A stretch of DNA of 64,000 nucleotides from Prorocentrum cordatum (Eukaryota > Sar > Dinophyceae > Prorocentrales > Prorocentraceae). Positions 30,438-42,130 of the stretch are shown here, piece after piece; position 1 is the stretch's first letter, and each line of letters starts with the position of its first letter. The notes beneath the pieces are model-generated. The model was not told the origin of the DNA. It worked only from the letters and a program-made list of their open reading frames with translations, and did not search any database. Made by a program: the position numbers and the translations under genes. The stretch covers positions 81,908 to 145,907 of the forward strand of contig CAUYUJ010021036.1 in NCBI GenBank assembly GCA_963575745.1, in the 5' to 3' direction.

Positions 30438-30651
30438 TCACAACCATCGGGGCAACCATCGGGACAACCATCGGAACAACCATCGGGACAACCATCGGGA
30501 CAATCATCGGGACAGTCATCGGGACAACGATCGGGACAAGCACAACCATCAGGACAACCATCGGGACAATCATCGGGACAACGATCGGGACAACCACAAC
30601 CATCAGGACAACCATCGGGACAACCATCGAGACAACCATCGGGACAACCAT
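30438..30651. repeat. 12-bp tandem array (ATCGGGACAACC)
   Basis: About 17 head-to-tail units of a 12-base repeat, with variants ATCAGGACAACC and ATCGGGACAATC and two short interruptions CACAACC. Because 12 is a multiple of three, every frame stays open (Ser-Gly-Gln-Pro in one), which explains the open frames here. There are no unique spacers, so it is not a CRISPR array. Confidence 0.9.
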
Positions 30652-30783
30652 ATCCTCTCTCTCTTGTGTATTCCCACATCCCTCAGGAATTTGCCCTAAA
30701 GATGTGATCAACTATCTTGTGAGTACGTATCATGTGTATCATGTGTATCATGTACCATATGCATCATATGCAACAGATGTTCT

Positions 30784-30865
30784 GTGGAAGGCTTAACAAC
30801 TTCTGTGGGTTAACAAGGCTTAACAACTTCTGTGGGTGTACGAACGTAGGCTTAACAACTTCTGT
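30784..30865. repeat. Short tandem repeat GGCTTAACAACTTCTGTGGG
   Basis: Three near-identical units, about 26-36 bases apart, each carrying GGCTTAACAACTTCTGTGGG, directly before copy 2 of the 184-bp repeat. Confidence 0.75.
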
Positions 30866-30879
30866 GGGTGTGTACTCCA

Positions 30880-31064
30880 CGCCAGTGTAGTAGCCACGGT
30901 CGTCCGCAGGCCACGAAGTGAAGTGTCCGAACGTCATAGGGCGGGAAGCTGGGTGTGGGTGGTGGCGAAGAGTCGTGTGGATATTTGGTAGAGCTTGCAC
31001 TGCCCCCCCACAAAGTGGGGGTATTGGCTGGCGTCGCATGAAAACCCTGGCACTGGTGAGAACA
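30880..31064. repeat. Dispersed 184-bp repeat, copy 2
   Basis: Second copy of 29771-29954 with the CCCCCAC/GTGGGGG hairpin conserved. A GTT trinucleotide run (31086-31110) follows. Confidence 0.7.
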
Positions 31065-31125
31065 CTGAGCGTTCGGGTAAAGTGATTGTTGTTGTTGTTG
31101 TTGTTGTTGTCGTCGTCCCACCCGC

Positions 31126-31475
31126 AACCCGCCCCGCGACCCACCCGCGACCCACCCCGCGACCCACCCGCGACCCACCCGCGACCCACCCGCGACCCCC
31201 CCGCGACCCACCCCGCGACCCACCCCGCGACCCACCCCGCGACCCACCCTGCGACCCACCCTGCGACCCACCCGCGACCCACCCGCGACCCACCCCGCGA
31301 CCCACCCCGCGGCCCACCCCGCGACCCACCCGCGACCCACCCGCGACCCACCCCGCGACCCGCCCGCGGCCCACCCCGCGACCCACCCGCGACCCGCCCG
31401 CGACCCACCCGCGACCCACCCGCGACCCACCCGCGACTCACCCCGCGACCCACCCGCGACCCACCTTCGACCCAA
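31126..31475. repeat. GCGACCCACCC minisatellite
   Basis: About 350 bases of 11- and 12-base units GCGACCCACC(C)C with occasional GCGGCCC and GCGACTC variants. Mixed 11/12 periods shift the reading frame, so the apparent proteins are not meaningful. Confidence 0.9.
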
Positions 31476-31476
31476 A

Positions 31477-31830
31477 CCACGTTCAAGGTACAAACCAACA
31501 TTTTCGGCGCCTGCGGCGGCCTTTTTTTGCATTCCTTCCAGATGGAGAGCCCGCGACCCACCCCGCGATCAACTCGCGACCAACCCGCGACCCAAACCAC
31601 GTTCAGGGTACAAACCACATTTTTCGGCGCCTGCGGCGGGCATCTTTTGAATCGTTCTAGGTGGAGAGACCGCGGCCCACCCGCGACCACGTTCAGGGTG
31701 CAAACCAATTTTTTCGGCGCCTGCGGCGAGCATCTTTTGCATTCGTTCCCGGTGGAGAACCCGCGGCCCGCGGCCCACCCGCAACCCAAACCACGTTCAG
31801 TGTACAAACCAATTTTTTCGGCGGCTAGTC
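31477..31830. repeat. About 100-bp tandem repeat with minisatellite fragments inside
   Basis: Four units start at CCACGTTCA (31477, 31597, 31687, 31791) and run through TACAAACCAA, TTTTCGGCGCCTGCGGCG and GTGGAGAG. Spacing varies (120, 90, 104) because each unit ends in a different number of GCGACCCACCC units carried over from the neighbouring array. Confidence 0.8.
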
Positions 31831-31879
31831 AGAAGAGGAGGAAGAAGAGGATGCGGGTGACATGAGGAGGAAGAAGAGG

Positions 31880-34125
<2,246 letters not shown>

Positions 34126-34265
34126 AACCTTTCAACAACCAATTGAAAACCAATGATTTTTTTTTTGCCGTCTCGCCTTTTCGCTTCCGACGCGCTTCTG
34201 AGGCCTCAAGATGGGCCCGAGATGGCCCAATAGAGCTTCAAGAGGGGCCCAAGATGCTCCCAAGA

Positions 34266-34315
34266 CCGTCCGTGCATGAGTTCACGCCGATAGGCGTGAA
34301 CCCATGCACGGACGG
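34266..34315. other. Long hairpin, 23-bp stem with GATA loop
   Basis: CCGTCCGTGCATGAGTTCAC followed by GCC pairs with GGC followed by GTGAACCCATGCACGGACGG, separated by GATA; only one pair is mismatched. On RNA this would be a very stable stem. It stands alone in GC-rich spacer, in neither repeat nor gene, so its role (structured RNA, transposon relic or recombination product) is unknown. Confidence 0.6.
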
Positions 34316-34388
34316 ACAGGTCCGGCCGGGCAGGGGTGGGGGAAGGAAAGAAGGAAGGGGGGGGGTGGATGAGGGGGCGACGGAGCGG

Positions 34389-34431
34389 ACGGCGACGCCA
34401 CGACAACGATAACGACGAGACGTCGACGACC
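34389..34431. repeat. 43-bp dispersed repeat with inverted partner at 59334-59376
   Basis: GACGGCGACGCCACGACAAC and the following AACGACGAGACGTCGACG appear as the exact reverse complement at about 59334-59376, beside the GTCGTG microsatellite there and close to the left edge of duplicated-module copy 2. A CGACCA microsatellite also lies near this copy (33610-33860), so the two places may share an older inverted duplication. Confidence 0.6.
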
Positions 34432-35263
34432 GCGCAGGCCGTCTCGATCACCCCCACCCGCTCTCCGAGTCTCGGCTTAGCCAGGGGTCGCCATTGGATG
34501 GTCAGCCACTGGGGACCAAAACGGACGCCAGGTGCGCGACGCTGACGAGGTGCGCCGCGCGTGCCACGCGCTCCGCGCGCACCAGGTGCGCTTGGCGCCC
34601 ACGGGGCCCAAGCGTGCCAGGCGCGCCTTGTGCGCCAGATGCGCCGCGTGCTCCATAAGCGCCAAGTGCGCCACATGCCTCGCCCGCGCCAGGCGCGCCA
34701 GGCGCGCGGCGCGCGCAGAGTGGGCCACGTGCGCACATACACGTGACAGCACATGTCGGAAACCATGCCGACCCCCACCATCACTGTCAAAAACCGCTGC
34801 AGTCAAATGTTGTGTTTGCTTTTGTTAGGTAATGAGTTAACTCATTAATGTTTTCGAAGTTAAGTTATGTGTTTAGTAATGACTTGCGTTTTAGCGATCG
34901 CGGGGCGCCTGCGCATGGTCCAATATTTTGCCGCAAAGTGCACTTCATATTGTTTTTCGACAAGGGTGGCGGGGGGTGGCGGTGGCATTGTTCCAGGCCT
35001 GCACGCAGCAGGCAATGCGCGGGCACTCCCGCCGCCCCTCTCAAAAAGAATGCAAAGTGCTCGCGGGGCGCCCGCGCATGGTCCAATATTGTGCCGCAAG
35101 ATGCACTTCCAATGATGGGGGAGGCGGAAAAGGGCCCCCGACGCCCAGCCCCCCGCCCGACGCCCAGCCCGACCTCCGCACTCGTTTGGTTCGGAAACGG
35201 TTCGCGCCGCCGGGGCCCGCGGCTCGCGCAGGCTTGGCGCCCGCCTCGCCCGCGCGCGAGGGG
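34432..35263. repeat. GC-rich spacer with a 48-bp direct repeat
   Basis: 34899-34946 recurs at 35062-35109 (shared GCGCATGGTCCAATATT and GCCGCAA, TGCACTTC). Between 34530 and 34740 the sequence is dense in GCGCCAGGCGC-like words. The open frame that includes the basic protein runs through here, but composition becomes gene-like only from 35264. Confidence 0.5.
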
Positions 35264-35665
35264 ATGAAGAAACCCGCCGCCGCGCGCGGGCGCCGGCCCG
35301 CCGCCAAGAAAGCCGTCCACACCAAGAAGGACGCCCGCGCCAAGCCCGCCGCCCAAGACAAGAAGGCCGCCCCCAAGCCCGACGCCCAACCGAAGGCCCA
35401 GTCCGACGGTGCCAAGACATTCGTTGAATTGAAGAAGTGGTCCACCCGCTACCGCGAGACGGCCGACGGCGTCGTGTGGGAGGCGACGCTCACGGGGTTG
35501 GAGTGGTCCTTAGACGCTGGGGAAGTGAGAGAGATATGGAAGTGGAGGCCACTCGTCAAGGGCGGCGGAGTCACGGTCAAAGGCACGGACGCGGGCAAGG
35601 ACACGGGCAAGGACGCGGGCAAGGACAAGGACGCAGGCACCAACGACAAGCACCGGCACAAGTGA
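35264..35665 (+). CDS. Small Lys/Ala-rich basic protein, unknown
   Basis: 133 residues from the ATG at 35264, chosen because the text upstream in the same frame includes the 48-bp repeat. It starts MKKPAAARGRRPAAKK and continues as an Ala/Lys/Pro-rich tail of about 55 residues like those of histones H1, DVNP or other DNA-binding proteins. A compact middle follows, FVELKKWSTRYRETADGVV then WEATLTGLEWSLDAGEV, then a Lys/Asp/Gly repeat tail (AGKDTGKDAGKDKDAG) and KHRHK. No family was recognised: the middle does not show the DVNP core as I remember it. A chromatin or nucleic-acid binding role is inference from charge alone. Confidence 0.5.
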   Translation: MKKPAAARGRRPAAKKAVHTKKDARAKPAAQDKKAAPKPDAQPKAQSDGAKTFVELKKWSTRYRETADGVVWEATLTGLEWSLDAGEVREIWKWRPLVKGGGVTVKGTDAGKDTGKDAGKDKDAGTNDKHRHK

Positions 35666-36734
35666 TGCAGCCCGGGCGCCGCCGGGCGCCAGCCCAGGAG
35701 TTTAAATTCAACTCCCCCAGGCCTTTCCAGCATCGCGTTGACTTACTCGGGCCCTCGATTTTTCGTGCCCCTGTTTTCTTCGGTCGTGGCCCTCGCTCGG
35801 CGTTGTCTGGGTCCTGAGTCCTGGGTCTCCGTCCCTCGTTTCTTTCGGCCCCCCTCGAGCCTCGGGCCCATCGCTCGTCGCCTCGGCGCGGCGCCACGGG
35901 CGGGAGTGTTCGGCAGTCGATCACCCGCGCGCAAATCAAACAAAAAAGCCCCAAGCGGAGCTCAAGGTGGCCCTGGGGGGGCCCAAGAGGGCTGCGAGGG
36001 CCCGAAGGGCCCCGAAGGGCCCCAAATATTTCCAGACTCCAGGAATGGTGGGGGTGCGAAGGGCGTAAGTCACACGCCAAATCACACGCGTGTGATCTAC
36101 GCCCTGCGGCTGATGTGCATATTGATTCCTTCGTTACGCCAGAAGCGTCGATGTCCCCGACTGCCCCCTATTGAAACACTACTGTCCCCGACTGTTAAAC
36201 GCCGTCCAGCCCGCCCGTAACCCGCGCCGCGGGTACGAGTTCCGAAAAGTTCGGCCAGGTGCTTCGAATCGAGCGAGGTGTCGAGCACAGAGGGCGAGCA
36301 AAGACAAGGCACTCCCCCCTGGCCCAGCCCCATACTCAACCCCACTCAACTTTACGTCCTGCCATCGTCTCCCTGGCTCGTGGCAATTTTCCCTCATTCT
36401 CATCATGCATTGCCTTCCTCCGCGACCCCCCTTCCTGAAATAAAGCTCCGCGGGGTTCCTGAGTAATGCATCGGTTTTGGAACGACGCTCCAATTTAGGC
36501 CCCTTCCTAGTTCCGCTGGGTTCTGGAGGATTGTTTCGCCCCCCCCCCCCCCAAAGGTTTTTGAACGCCGATCCAAGTTGCGCCCTTTCCTGGGGCGATG
36601 CTGTTTTTTGTGAACAAAAATGGGTCGGTGCTGGTTTTTGTTTCAGGTTGCTGGAGGTTTGGGGGCGGTCCGCACAGCGTCCACCTGCCCCCCCCCCCCA
36701 TCCGCCGCACCTTTGTCAGCGGGAGATCGTGGGG
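35666..36734. other. No gene supported; 16-bp palindrome
   Basis: ATCACACGCGTGTGAT, a perfect 16-base palindrome, lies at about 36080-36095. A diverged tandem pair is seen at about 36472-36600 (TTTTGGAACGACGCTCC against TTTTTGAACGCCGATCC). AAATAAAGC at about 36438 is noted without interpretation. No protein-like open frame. Confidence 0.4.
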
Positions 36735-37074
36735 GGGGGCAGCAGGCGCCATGGTGGAGTTTTTTCGCAGCAACCGCGCGCTCCAACGGGGGATCGGGGG
36801 GAGCAATGCGGACCTTTGCCATGCGCCTCATGGGCCCAGGATCTCCATCCCCTTCCCAGGCGAGGGCGCCTGCGCAGATCCTGGGCCCAAAAGGGGCATG
36901 GCAAATATCGGTTTTGCTCATCCACATGAGGCTCTCGGGGGCACGCGCGCCAGGAGATAATGTGTTGTTTCCCCCCTCCTCCTTCTCCTCCCCCTCCTCC
37001 TCCTCCTCCCCCTCCTCCTCCCCCTCCTCCTCCTCCCCCCCCTCGATCCTCGCTCCTCCTCCTCCTCCTCCGAG

Positions 37075-37260
37075 GCAGCGCACGATGCAAACGAAGCGAA
37101 GATGTAGGCGCGGCAGCAGCAGTGGGACGAGGAGAAAGCGATCTGGGACAAGGGCGACTTCAGGAGGCGGCCCGAATCGTTTCCTGAAGTCGTTCCTGTT
37201 CCATGTCGCTTCTCCCAGGTGGATGGTGGATCCACGGACATGGTGGAATGAGGAGTATTA
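37075..37260 (+). pseudogene. Exon-like frame of the module, copy 1, with a TAG
   Basis: Counterpart of 59721-59897. After a TCC tract and CCGAG the same frame reads AAHDANEAKM and then meets TAG (37105-37107) where copy 2 has TGG. The downstream text (ARQQQWDEEKA, GDFRRRPESFPEVVPV) is otherwise conserved. Confidence 0.5.
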
Positions 37261-37767
37261 TACGAAGCGCCAACTTTATCATGCTCCAGGGTGTTGGCGT
37301 GATTAGCCCGTGTTAGAATGCCATTGATCAGGGCGTTAGAATGCCCGTGTCAGGGTGTTGACGTGATTATACGAAGCGCCACCTTTGTCATGCGGCGCGA
37401 GGCGAGTCATTCAATTGGCCATGCGCCAGTAGCCATAGTCTTTCCTGACGACCTACAACTAGGTTAATAGGCCTCCTCGGCGCCCAATGTTTGGTAGGAC
37501 GCCTGGCTGCCCGGACATTCCCCTGCCGGCCTCCTATTTTCCAATATCCTAGCTCTTTACTCCCACCGTGTCCAGCAGCACCCGTTAGGCTGGTTTTTAA
37601 GCATCCTCCTCTCCTCATATGCACTCCCCCCCCTCCTGAGCTCATCCTCCTCGATTTCCCCTCATCTCATCGCATTTTCCGAGTCCGAGCCTGCAATGTC
37701 GCTGCCCGGTCCATATGGTCCGGCCCAGGTCCCATTTGCCCTGAACTGAAGCAAAACATTGCATGTG

Positions 37768-37945
37768 AAAATCAGGCGTTTCACATGCATATGAAAATGC
37801 ATGTGAAACGCGTCGGACCTGTAAAAGCACAGGGTGCGATACATATGAAGCAGGTTCATCTTCAATTGCACATGCATGTGCAAATGCATATGAAAATTTC
37901 ATCTTCAATTTCACATGCATGTGAACATGCATGTGAAACTACGGC
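37768..37945. repeat. CATGCATG palindrome cluster, module copy 1
   Basis: At least six close words of the form TTTCACATGCATGTGAAA or its halves (TGCATGTGAAA, CACATGCATATGAAA, CACATGCATGTG) are packed into 180 bases; the full word is its own reverse complement. The cluster is kept in module copy 2 (60390-60572), and isolated words recur at about 41470-41510 and 63893-63920. Confidence 0.75.
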
Positions 37946-38284
37946 TGGCGGGGGCTGTCCGAGGCCAGATTTTAAAGATTTTCGTGCGTGCACTTGCTGC
38001 AGACTACCTCAATCGCCTGTCGCAAGAGTTTACATGCTGCTCGAGCCGTCTGTCTTTGCGCGCAGGGGGTGCACCGAAACGATCGATGGGGTTCGTGTGC
38101 ACCGCGAGGTGCCTGGGGCTCAATTGTGCCAGTCGGGGCTCCCGTTGGGGCCCTTGTTCCACCATGGCATTCCTACGATCGCATTAACCACTCGCCATAT
38201 TTATCACCACCCATAGTACCACGTTATATGTCGCTGGTGGTGTACATAGGTATGGCTAGTAACACGACTCACTAACCCGTCGTC

Positions 38285-38468
38285 CGACAATCACGCATCA
38301 TCACCAGCATCCTCATCAGCATCACCCTCATCATCATTGCTATCGTCGTAACCACCTTCGTCATTATCATCATCAGCATCGTCGTCGTCGTCATCACCAT
38401 CATCCTCATCATCAACATCATCACCATCATCATCATCATCATCAACAACAACAACACCATCACCAGCA
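38285..38468. repeat. CAT/CGT microsatellite in module copy 1
   Basis: About 180 bases of CATCAT, CGTCGT and AACAAC units. The open frames (poly-Met, poly-Asp, poly-Val) are rejected. Confidence 0.9.
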
Positions 38469-38655
38469 CATCACCGTCCCGAGCACCATTGCTCCCCATG
38501 CTCAGCAAGTGAAGAGGGGGCTGGTCCTGGACCGCCCCCCCCCCCGCAGTCGCCACGGCATCAGCGACCCCATCCACAGCAATATTGCTCAGACCTTCGT
38601 TTTGCCTCTACAGCGGGGCTGCTAGCGCTTCTAGCTTTGTTCAGACAGCGCGAGG

Positions 38656-39439
38656 ATGGCCCTAGAGTACCCTGTGCCCGAGCATGCTCCATAGACGGTG
38701 GTTGTGGGATGGGGGGCGACTGCGCACCGGCGCAATGCGCCTTGGTTCTCCTGGGAGGCTGACGAACAAGAAGGTTTGGGTGAGTAACAGCAATCACCTC
38801 GGCTCTAAGCACCAGAATCAGGTAATTAACTTGTGCACCGAGCAGTGCAGGAGGCAAGTCTACCAGAAAGGATGGTTCAAGACCACGACGATCGAAGAGA
38901 ATCCCGAATATCGCTGGGCGTGGAGCCCAGAATACCAGAAGAAGATGACAGAGGCAGCGCAAGCGTTGCTCGAGCAGCCTGGAGGTGGCAAGTTTGGTGC
39001 GACAGCAGCTGCGGCAGCGGCAGACCTGCGCGATGGCGGGATTGACCCGTATACGCTGATGGCTGCCGCATCTGCATCGCCAGCAGCGGCTTCCCACGAA
39101 GAACAAGGTATCGATCTGCAGAAGCTCAATGAGAAGATCGACGAGCTGGGCGAGAAGGTCAATGATATAACCCACATGCAGAAGCTCTATGAGACGATCG
39201 CCGCGCTGGGCGGGAAGATGGACGCGCTGCAGAATGCCGCCGACAAGATGCAGACGGACCGCGAGGTGCTCTCTGCGAAACTCGACCGCCTCGTCGAGAC
39301 GATCGGCAGCCTGCAGCAGAATATCGACGCGAAGCTCTCCGTCGGCGTGGTCGGTGCCCCTGGGAGAGCACTTGGTCGCACAACGATTGCCAGAGATGCT
39401 CCTGGCGGCGTAGGCGTAGCTCCAGGTCTGACGGTCTGA
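38656..39439 (+). pseudogene. Zinc-finger/coiled-coil protein of the module, copy 1, broken
   Basis: The ATG at 38656 corresponds to 61319 in the intact copy, but the frame meets TAG at 38692-38694 (GAG in copy 2). A 41-base deletion after 38760 removes the CxxC part of the finger and shifts the frame. Downstream the conserved frame (KKVWVSNSNHLG onward) is open to the TGA at 39437-39439 and carries an extra coiled-coil segment (about 20 residues, GEKVNDITHMQKLYETI) not present in copy 2. An open frame of 251 codons from 38684 exists but starts outside the original frame. Confidence 0.7.
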
Positions 39440-39477
39440 GCCTGCCAGGGCAGTAGCCGCGGGCCTAACCGGCCAAG

Positions 39478-39625
39478 CCTAAACCTCATCTCATCCAACC
39501 TCATCTCATCCTCAACCCCATCAGTGACCTCAACCTCATCAACCTCATCCAACCTCATCAACCTCATCCCAACCTCAACCTCATATCATCTCATCCAACC
39601 TCATCAACCTCATCTCATCTCATAC
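39478..39625. repeat. CTCATC(C)AAC repeat, module copy 1
   Basis: Irregular repeats of AACCTCATC and CTCATCTCATCC directly after the zinc-finger frame; the same stretch follows copy 2 at about 62115-62262. Confidence 0.85.
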
Positions 39626-40145
39626 CAAGCCGAATTCATCCACGCGGTATACAATTTTCGTGCCAGTACGGTGGGCGATGACAGGGAGATATGGTGCAGA
39701 GACAATTCGAGTCGAGTTTGAATGTCCTTGCCGCACTGTGCGCGCCTGAAGCAGACTTGTAATCGAGGCTGCTCATTTCCCTCCCCCCGCTCCTCGTCCT
39801 TCTCATCCTCCTCCCCCTCCTCCTCATGTTCATCGCATTTCCTGTCAGTTGATTCTGCACTCGCCCTTTGCATTTTGCACGTTCAAACAGAGTCGGGTGT
39901 CGAAGACACCCGTGTACCGATACGATAAATGCTGGCCGTTTGCATCGCGAGCAAACGAACACGATGTACGGGGTTGACTTGACCTCAAAAAAATTAGGGC
40001 CCAAGGGACCCCAAGAGGCCCCGATAGGGCCCAGGGGCTCCAAGAAGTCTCCAAGAGGCAGAGGCCCAATCGGCTTGAGATAGGACAACTCGGGGTGGTC
40101 TGGATCCGCCCTTTACATCGCCGCTCAATTCCAACGTGAACGTCT

Positions 40146-40163
40146 TGTAGCCATTTGTGCTCA
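40146..40163 (+). other. Relic spliced leader, module copy 1
   Basis: TGTAGCCATTTGTGCTCA agrees at 15 of 18 positions with the dinoflagellate spliced leader core CGTAGCCATTTTGGCTCA, at the position of the better relic in copy 2 (62793-62810). It lies 58 bases before the ATG at 40221. Confidence 0.55.
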
Positions 40164-40220
40164 GATTGTCGGCGCACCGCATTCTATTCGCAACCAACGC
40201 GATACTTCCAGCGGAGCCTC

Positions 40221-40730
40221 ATGCCGAATGGAGCGCAGCTTTCGCTGGAATGCGCAACCGATCCTGACCCGTACGACGACGAGGAGGAGGACAGCAGCAC
40301 CCAGGTCGAGCGCGAGCAGATACCAGACGAGGACGACAGCAGCACCCAGGTCAAGCGCGAGCAGATACCAGACGAGGACGACAGCAGCACCCAGGTCAAG
40401 CGCGAGCAGACACCAGACGAGGACGTGGACGCGAGGGGCAGCAGTGACTCGGAGGACAGCGAAATCCAGGACGAGATCCAGCTTCTGCAGCCGCAGGACG
40501 ACTCCCAGGCGCCCGATCGCTCGCCCGACTATCCCGAGGAGGCGGTGGTCTACACAGAGAAGAGAACGCACACGAGTACGCAATATAGCGTGACGAAGCT
40601 ACATCAGTACAGGGCCGAACAATTGCCAGAGTTTGCGAAGACGGTCTTTGCCAAGATGCGCCTGAAGCCGATGAATGATGGTCGACCAAGCGGAGTTCGA
40701 ACCGCCACGGGTAAAAAGGTTGAGTTGTGA
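40221..40730 (+). CDS. Acidic protein of the module, copy 1
   Basis: 169 residues from ATG 40221, 58 bases after the relic spliced leader. The N-terminal half is acidic, with three tandem units DEDDSSTQVKREQIP (the Thr/Ser and Glu/Lys vary), where copy 2 has one. A conserved middle follows: SDSEDSEIQDEIQLLQPQ, then AVVYTEKRTHTSTQYSVTKL and YRAEQLPEFAKTVFAKMRLK. After KPMNDG this copy departs from copy 2 and stops at 40728-40730. No domain recognised. The ATG used here is 7 bases upstream of the one open in copy 2. Possibly a decayed gene that stayed open by chance. Confidence 0.45.
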   Translation: MPNGAQLSLECATDPDPYDDEEEDSSTQVEREQIPDEDDSSTQVKREQIPDEDDSSTQVKREQTPDEDVDARGSSDSEDSEIQDEIQLLQPQDDSQAPDRSPDYPEEAVVYTEKRTHTSTQYSVTKLHQYRAEQLPEFAKTVFAKMRLKPMNDGRPSGVRTATGKKVEL

Positions 40731-40747
40731 ACTGGCAAGGCAGCGGC

Positions 40748-40868
40748 AATTTGCTTGTTTTGGGTCCTGGTGGTGTGTGTTTGTTGCTGGTGTTTTGGTA
40801 CTTTTTTTTGGTTTCCTTTTTTTATCTTATTTTTTATTGGTCTGTTCTTTTTGGTTTTTTTTGGTGCC
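40748..40868. repeat. T-rich insertion specific to module copy 1
   Basis: About 120 bases of TTTG/TTTT-rich sequence lie between GGCAGCGGC and TGGTGCCTGTGAGCC, which are adjacent in copy 2 (about 63283-63305). It starts AATTTGCTTG and ends in TTTTTT. It may be an insertion or an intron-like gain; there is no transposon end. Confidence 0.6.
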
Positions 40869-41239
40869 TGTGAGCCGCTTGTCACCACGGCCCGTGCCCT
40901 AGTGGCCCTCGGCCTGTGCGGTGGGGTGCGGGACCGTGACGGCGGGAATCCCGCGGCGGATCCCGCGCCCTCCCCTTTTTTCCTTGCCCGCCAGCCCTCG
41001 TTCGAATCGGATGTTGTGCCTCGGCCTGTGCCCTGTTCCCTTTCTCCTCCGCAATCCATCCAACTCACGCGCCTCCTTCTCCATCCTCCTCCTCCTCCAA
41101 ATCCCTCTCTCCCCCCTCGTGCTTCTTCCACAGGGGTACAGGGGGTCGACCCCGCCCACCATGAGGTAGGCATGTAAAATGCATCTACAGGTGCCTGGGT
41201 CGTGGGTCTGAGGCCTCTCGCATGTGCGCTGTGGGGTAG

Positions 41240-42120
41240 GGGGAGGATGATGAGGAGGAGGAGGAGGAGGACAAGGAGGAGGAGCGTAGCGAGCTGCTCA
41301 GGAGAGAGGGAGGTGGAAGGCGAATGATAGATGATGGGGGGGGGGCGGGGGGGGGGGGGGGCAGTATTATGGCAGGAGGAGCAGGATGAAGGATGGACGA
41401 GGAGGAGGATGGAGGAGGAGGAGGAGGATGGAGGAGGGGGATGGAGGAGAAGGATGGAGAGGGATGCGTGTTCACATGCATTTTCACATGCATGTGAAAA
41501 TGCATGTGAGTTCGGCCGTTCGATGAGGAGGGGGAGGCGGATGGGGAGGAGGAGGAGGAGGAGGCGGAGGGGGAGGCGGGGGGGGAGGACGATGAGGAGG
41601 AGATGAGGGGAGATAAGGAGGGGAGGAGGAGGAGGAGGAGGATGAGGATGATGATGATGATGAGGAGGAGGAGGAATACGAGGGGAGGAGGAGGATGATG
41701 ATGCGGAGGATGAGGAGGACGAGGAGGAGGATGCTGAGGAGGAGGAGGAGGAGGAGGAGGATGGAGGATGGAGGAGGGATGGAGGATGGAGAGGAGGTGG
41801 ATGGAGGGGGAGGTTGGAGGAGGACGTTGGAGAGGGATGCCGTTGTTCAAATGCATTTCCCACATGCATTTCCACTTGCTGTGAAAATGAATTTGAGTCT
41901 CGGAGTTCGATTGGGGAGGGGGAGGGCGGTTTTCGCAATGAGGAGAAGGTGGAGGTGGCGGAGAGGGCGGAGGGGGAGGCGGGGGAGGAGGACGACGAGG
42001 AGGACGATGAGTGGAGTTAGAGGAGGGGGGGAGTGGTGGTGTAGTTGAGTGGTGGAGAGGAGGAGGAGGATGAGGGGAGGAGGAGGAGGAGGAGGAGGAG
42101 GAGGGGGAGGAGGAATATAT
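41240..42120. repeat. GGA/GAT microsatellite field with CATGCATG motifs
   Basis: GGA repeats with GAT, GGC and GAC interruptions. A CATGCATG palindrome group lies at 41467-41512 and a weaker one (ATGCATTTCC, ATGCATTTCCAC) at 41850-41880. The 444- and 314-residue minus-strand Ser/Pro frames over it are rejected as microsatellite translations. The first 350 bases belong to module copy 1. Confidence 0.85.
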
Positions 42121-42130
42121 GACGAACACG

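Larger units (their letters stand above)
36735..41595 (+). repeat. Duplicated module, copy 1 (decayed)
   Basis: About 4.85 kb collinear, in direct orientation, with 59382-64000. The shared order is: Pro/Ser-rich segment and exon-like tail, GAAGCGCCAACTTTATCATG repeats, CATGCATG palindrome cluster, CAT microsatellite, zinc-finger/coiled-coil frame, CTCATC repeats, relic spliced leader, acidic-protein frame, GGA microsatellite with another CATGCATG motif. Similarity by eye is high outside the microsatellites. This copy has a TAG in the exon-like frame, a TAG and a 41-base deletion in the zinc-finger frame and a T-rich insertion in the acidic frame, so it is the degenerating one. Confidence 0.85.

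Noticed and set aside
30438-30651. Regular 12-base repeats, considered as a CRISPR array
   Set aside because: Repeats are contiguous with no unique spacers, far shorter than CRISPR repeats, and the DNA is eukaryotic.
35264-35665. DVNP (dinoflagellate viral nucleoprotein) identity for the basic protein
   Set aside because: The tail is similar in composition only; the core block expected for DVNP was not seen.
40604-42129. Two long minus-strand Ser/Pro-rich frames (444 and 314 residues)
   Set aside because: They are the complement of the GGA microsatellite and overlap the conserved plus-strand acidic gene; no non-repetitive protein text.
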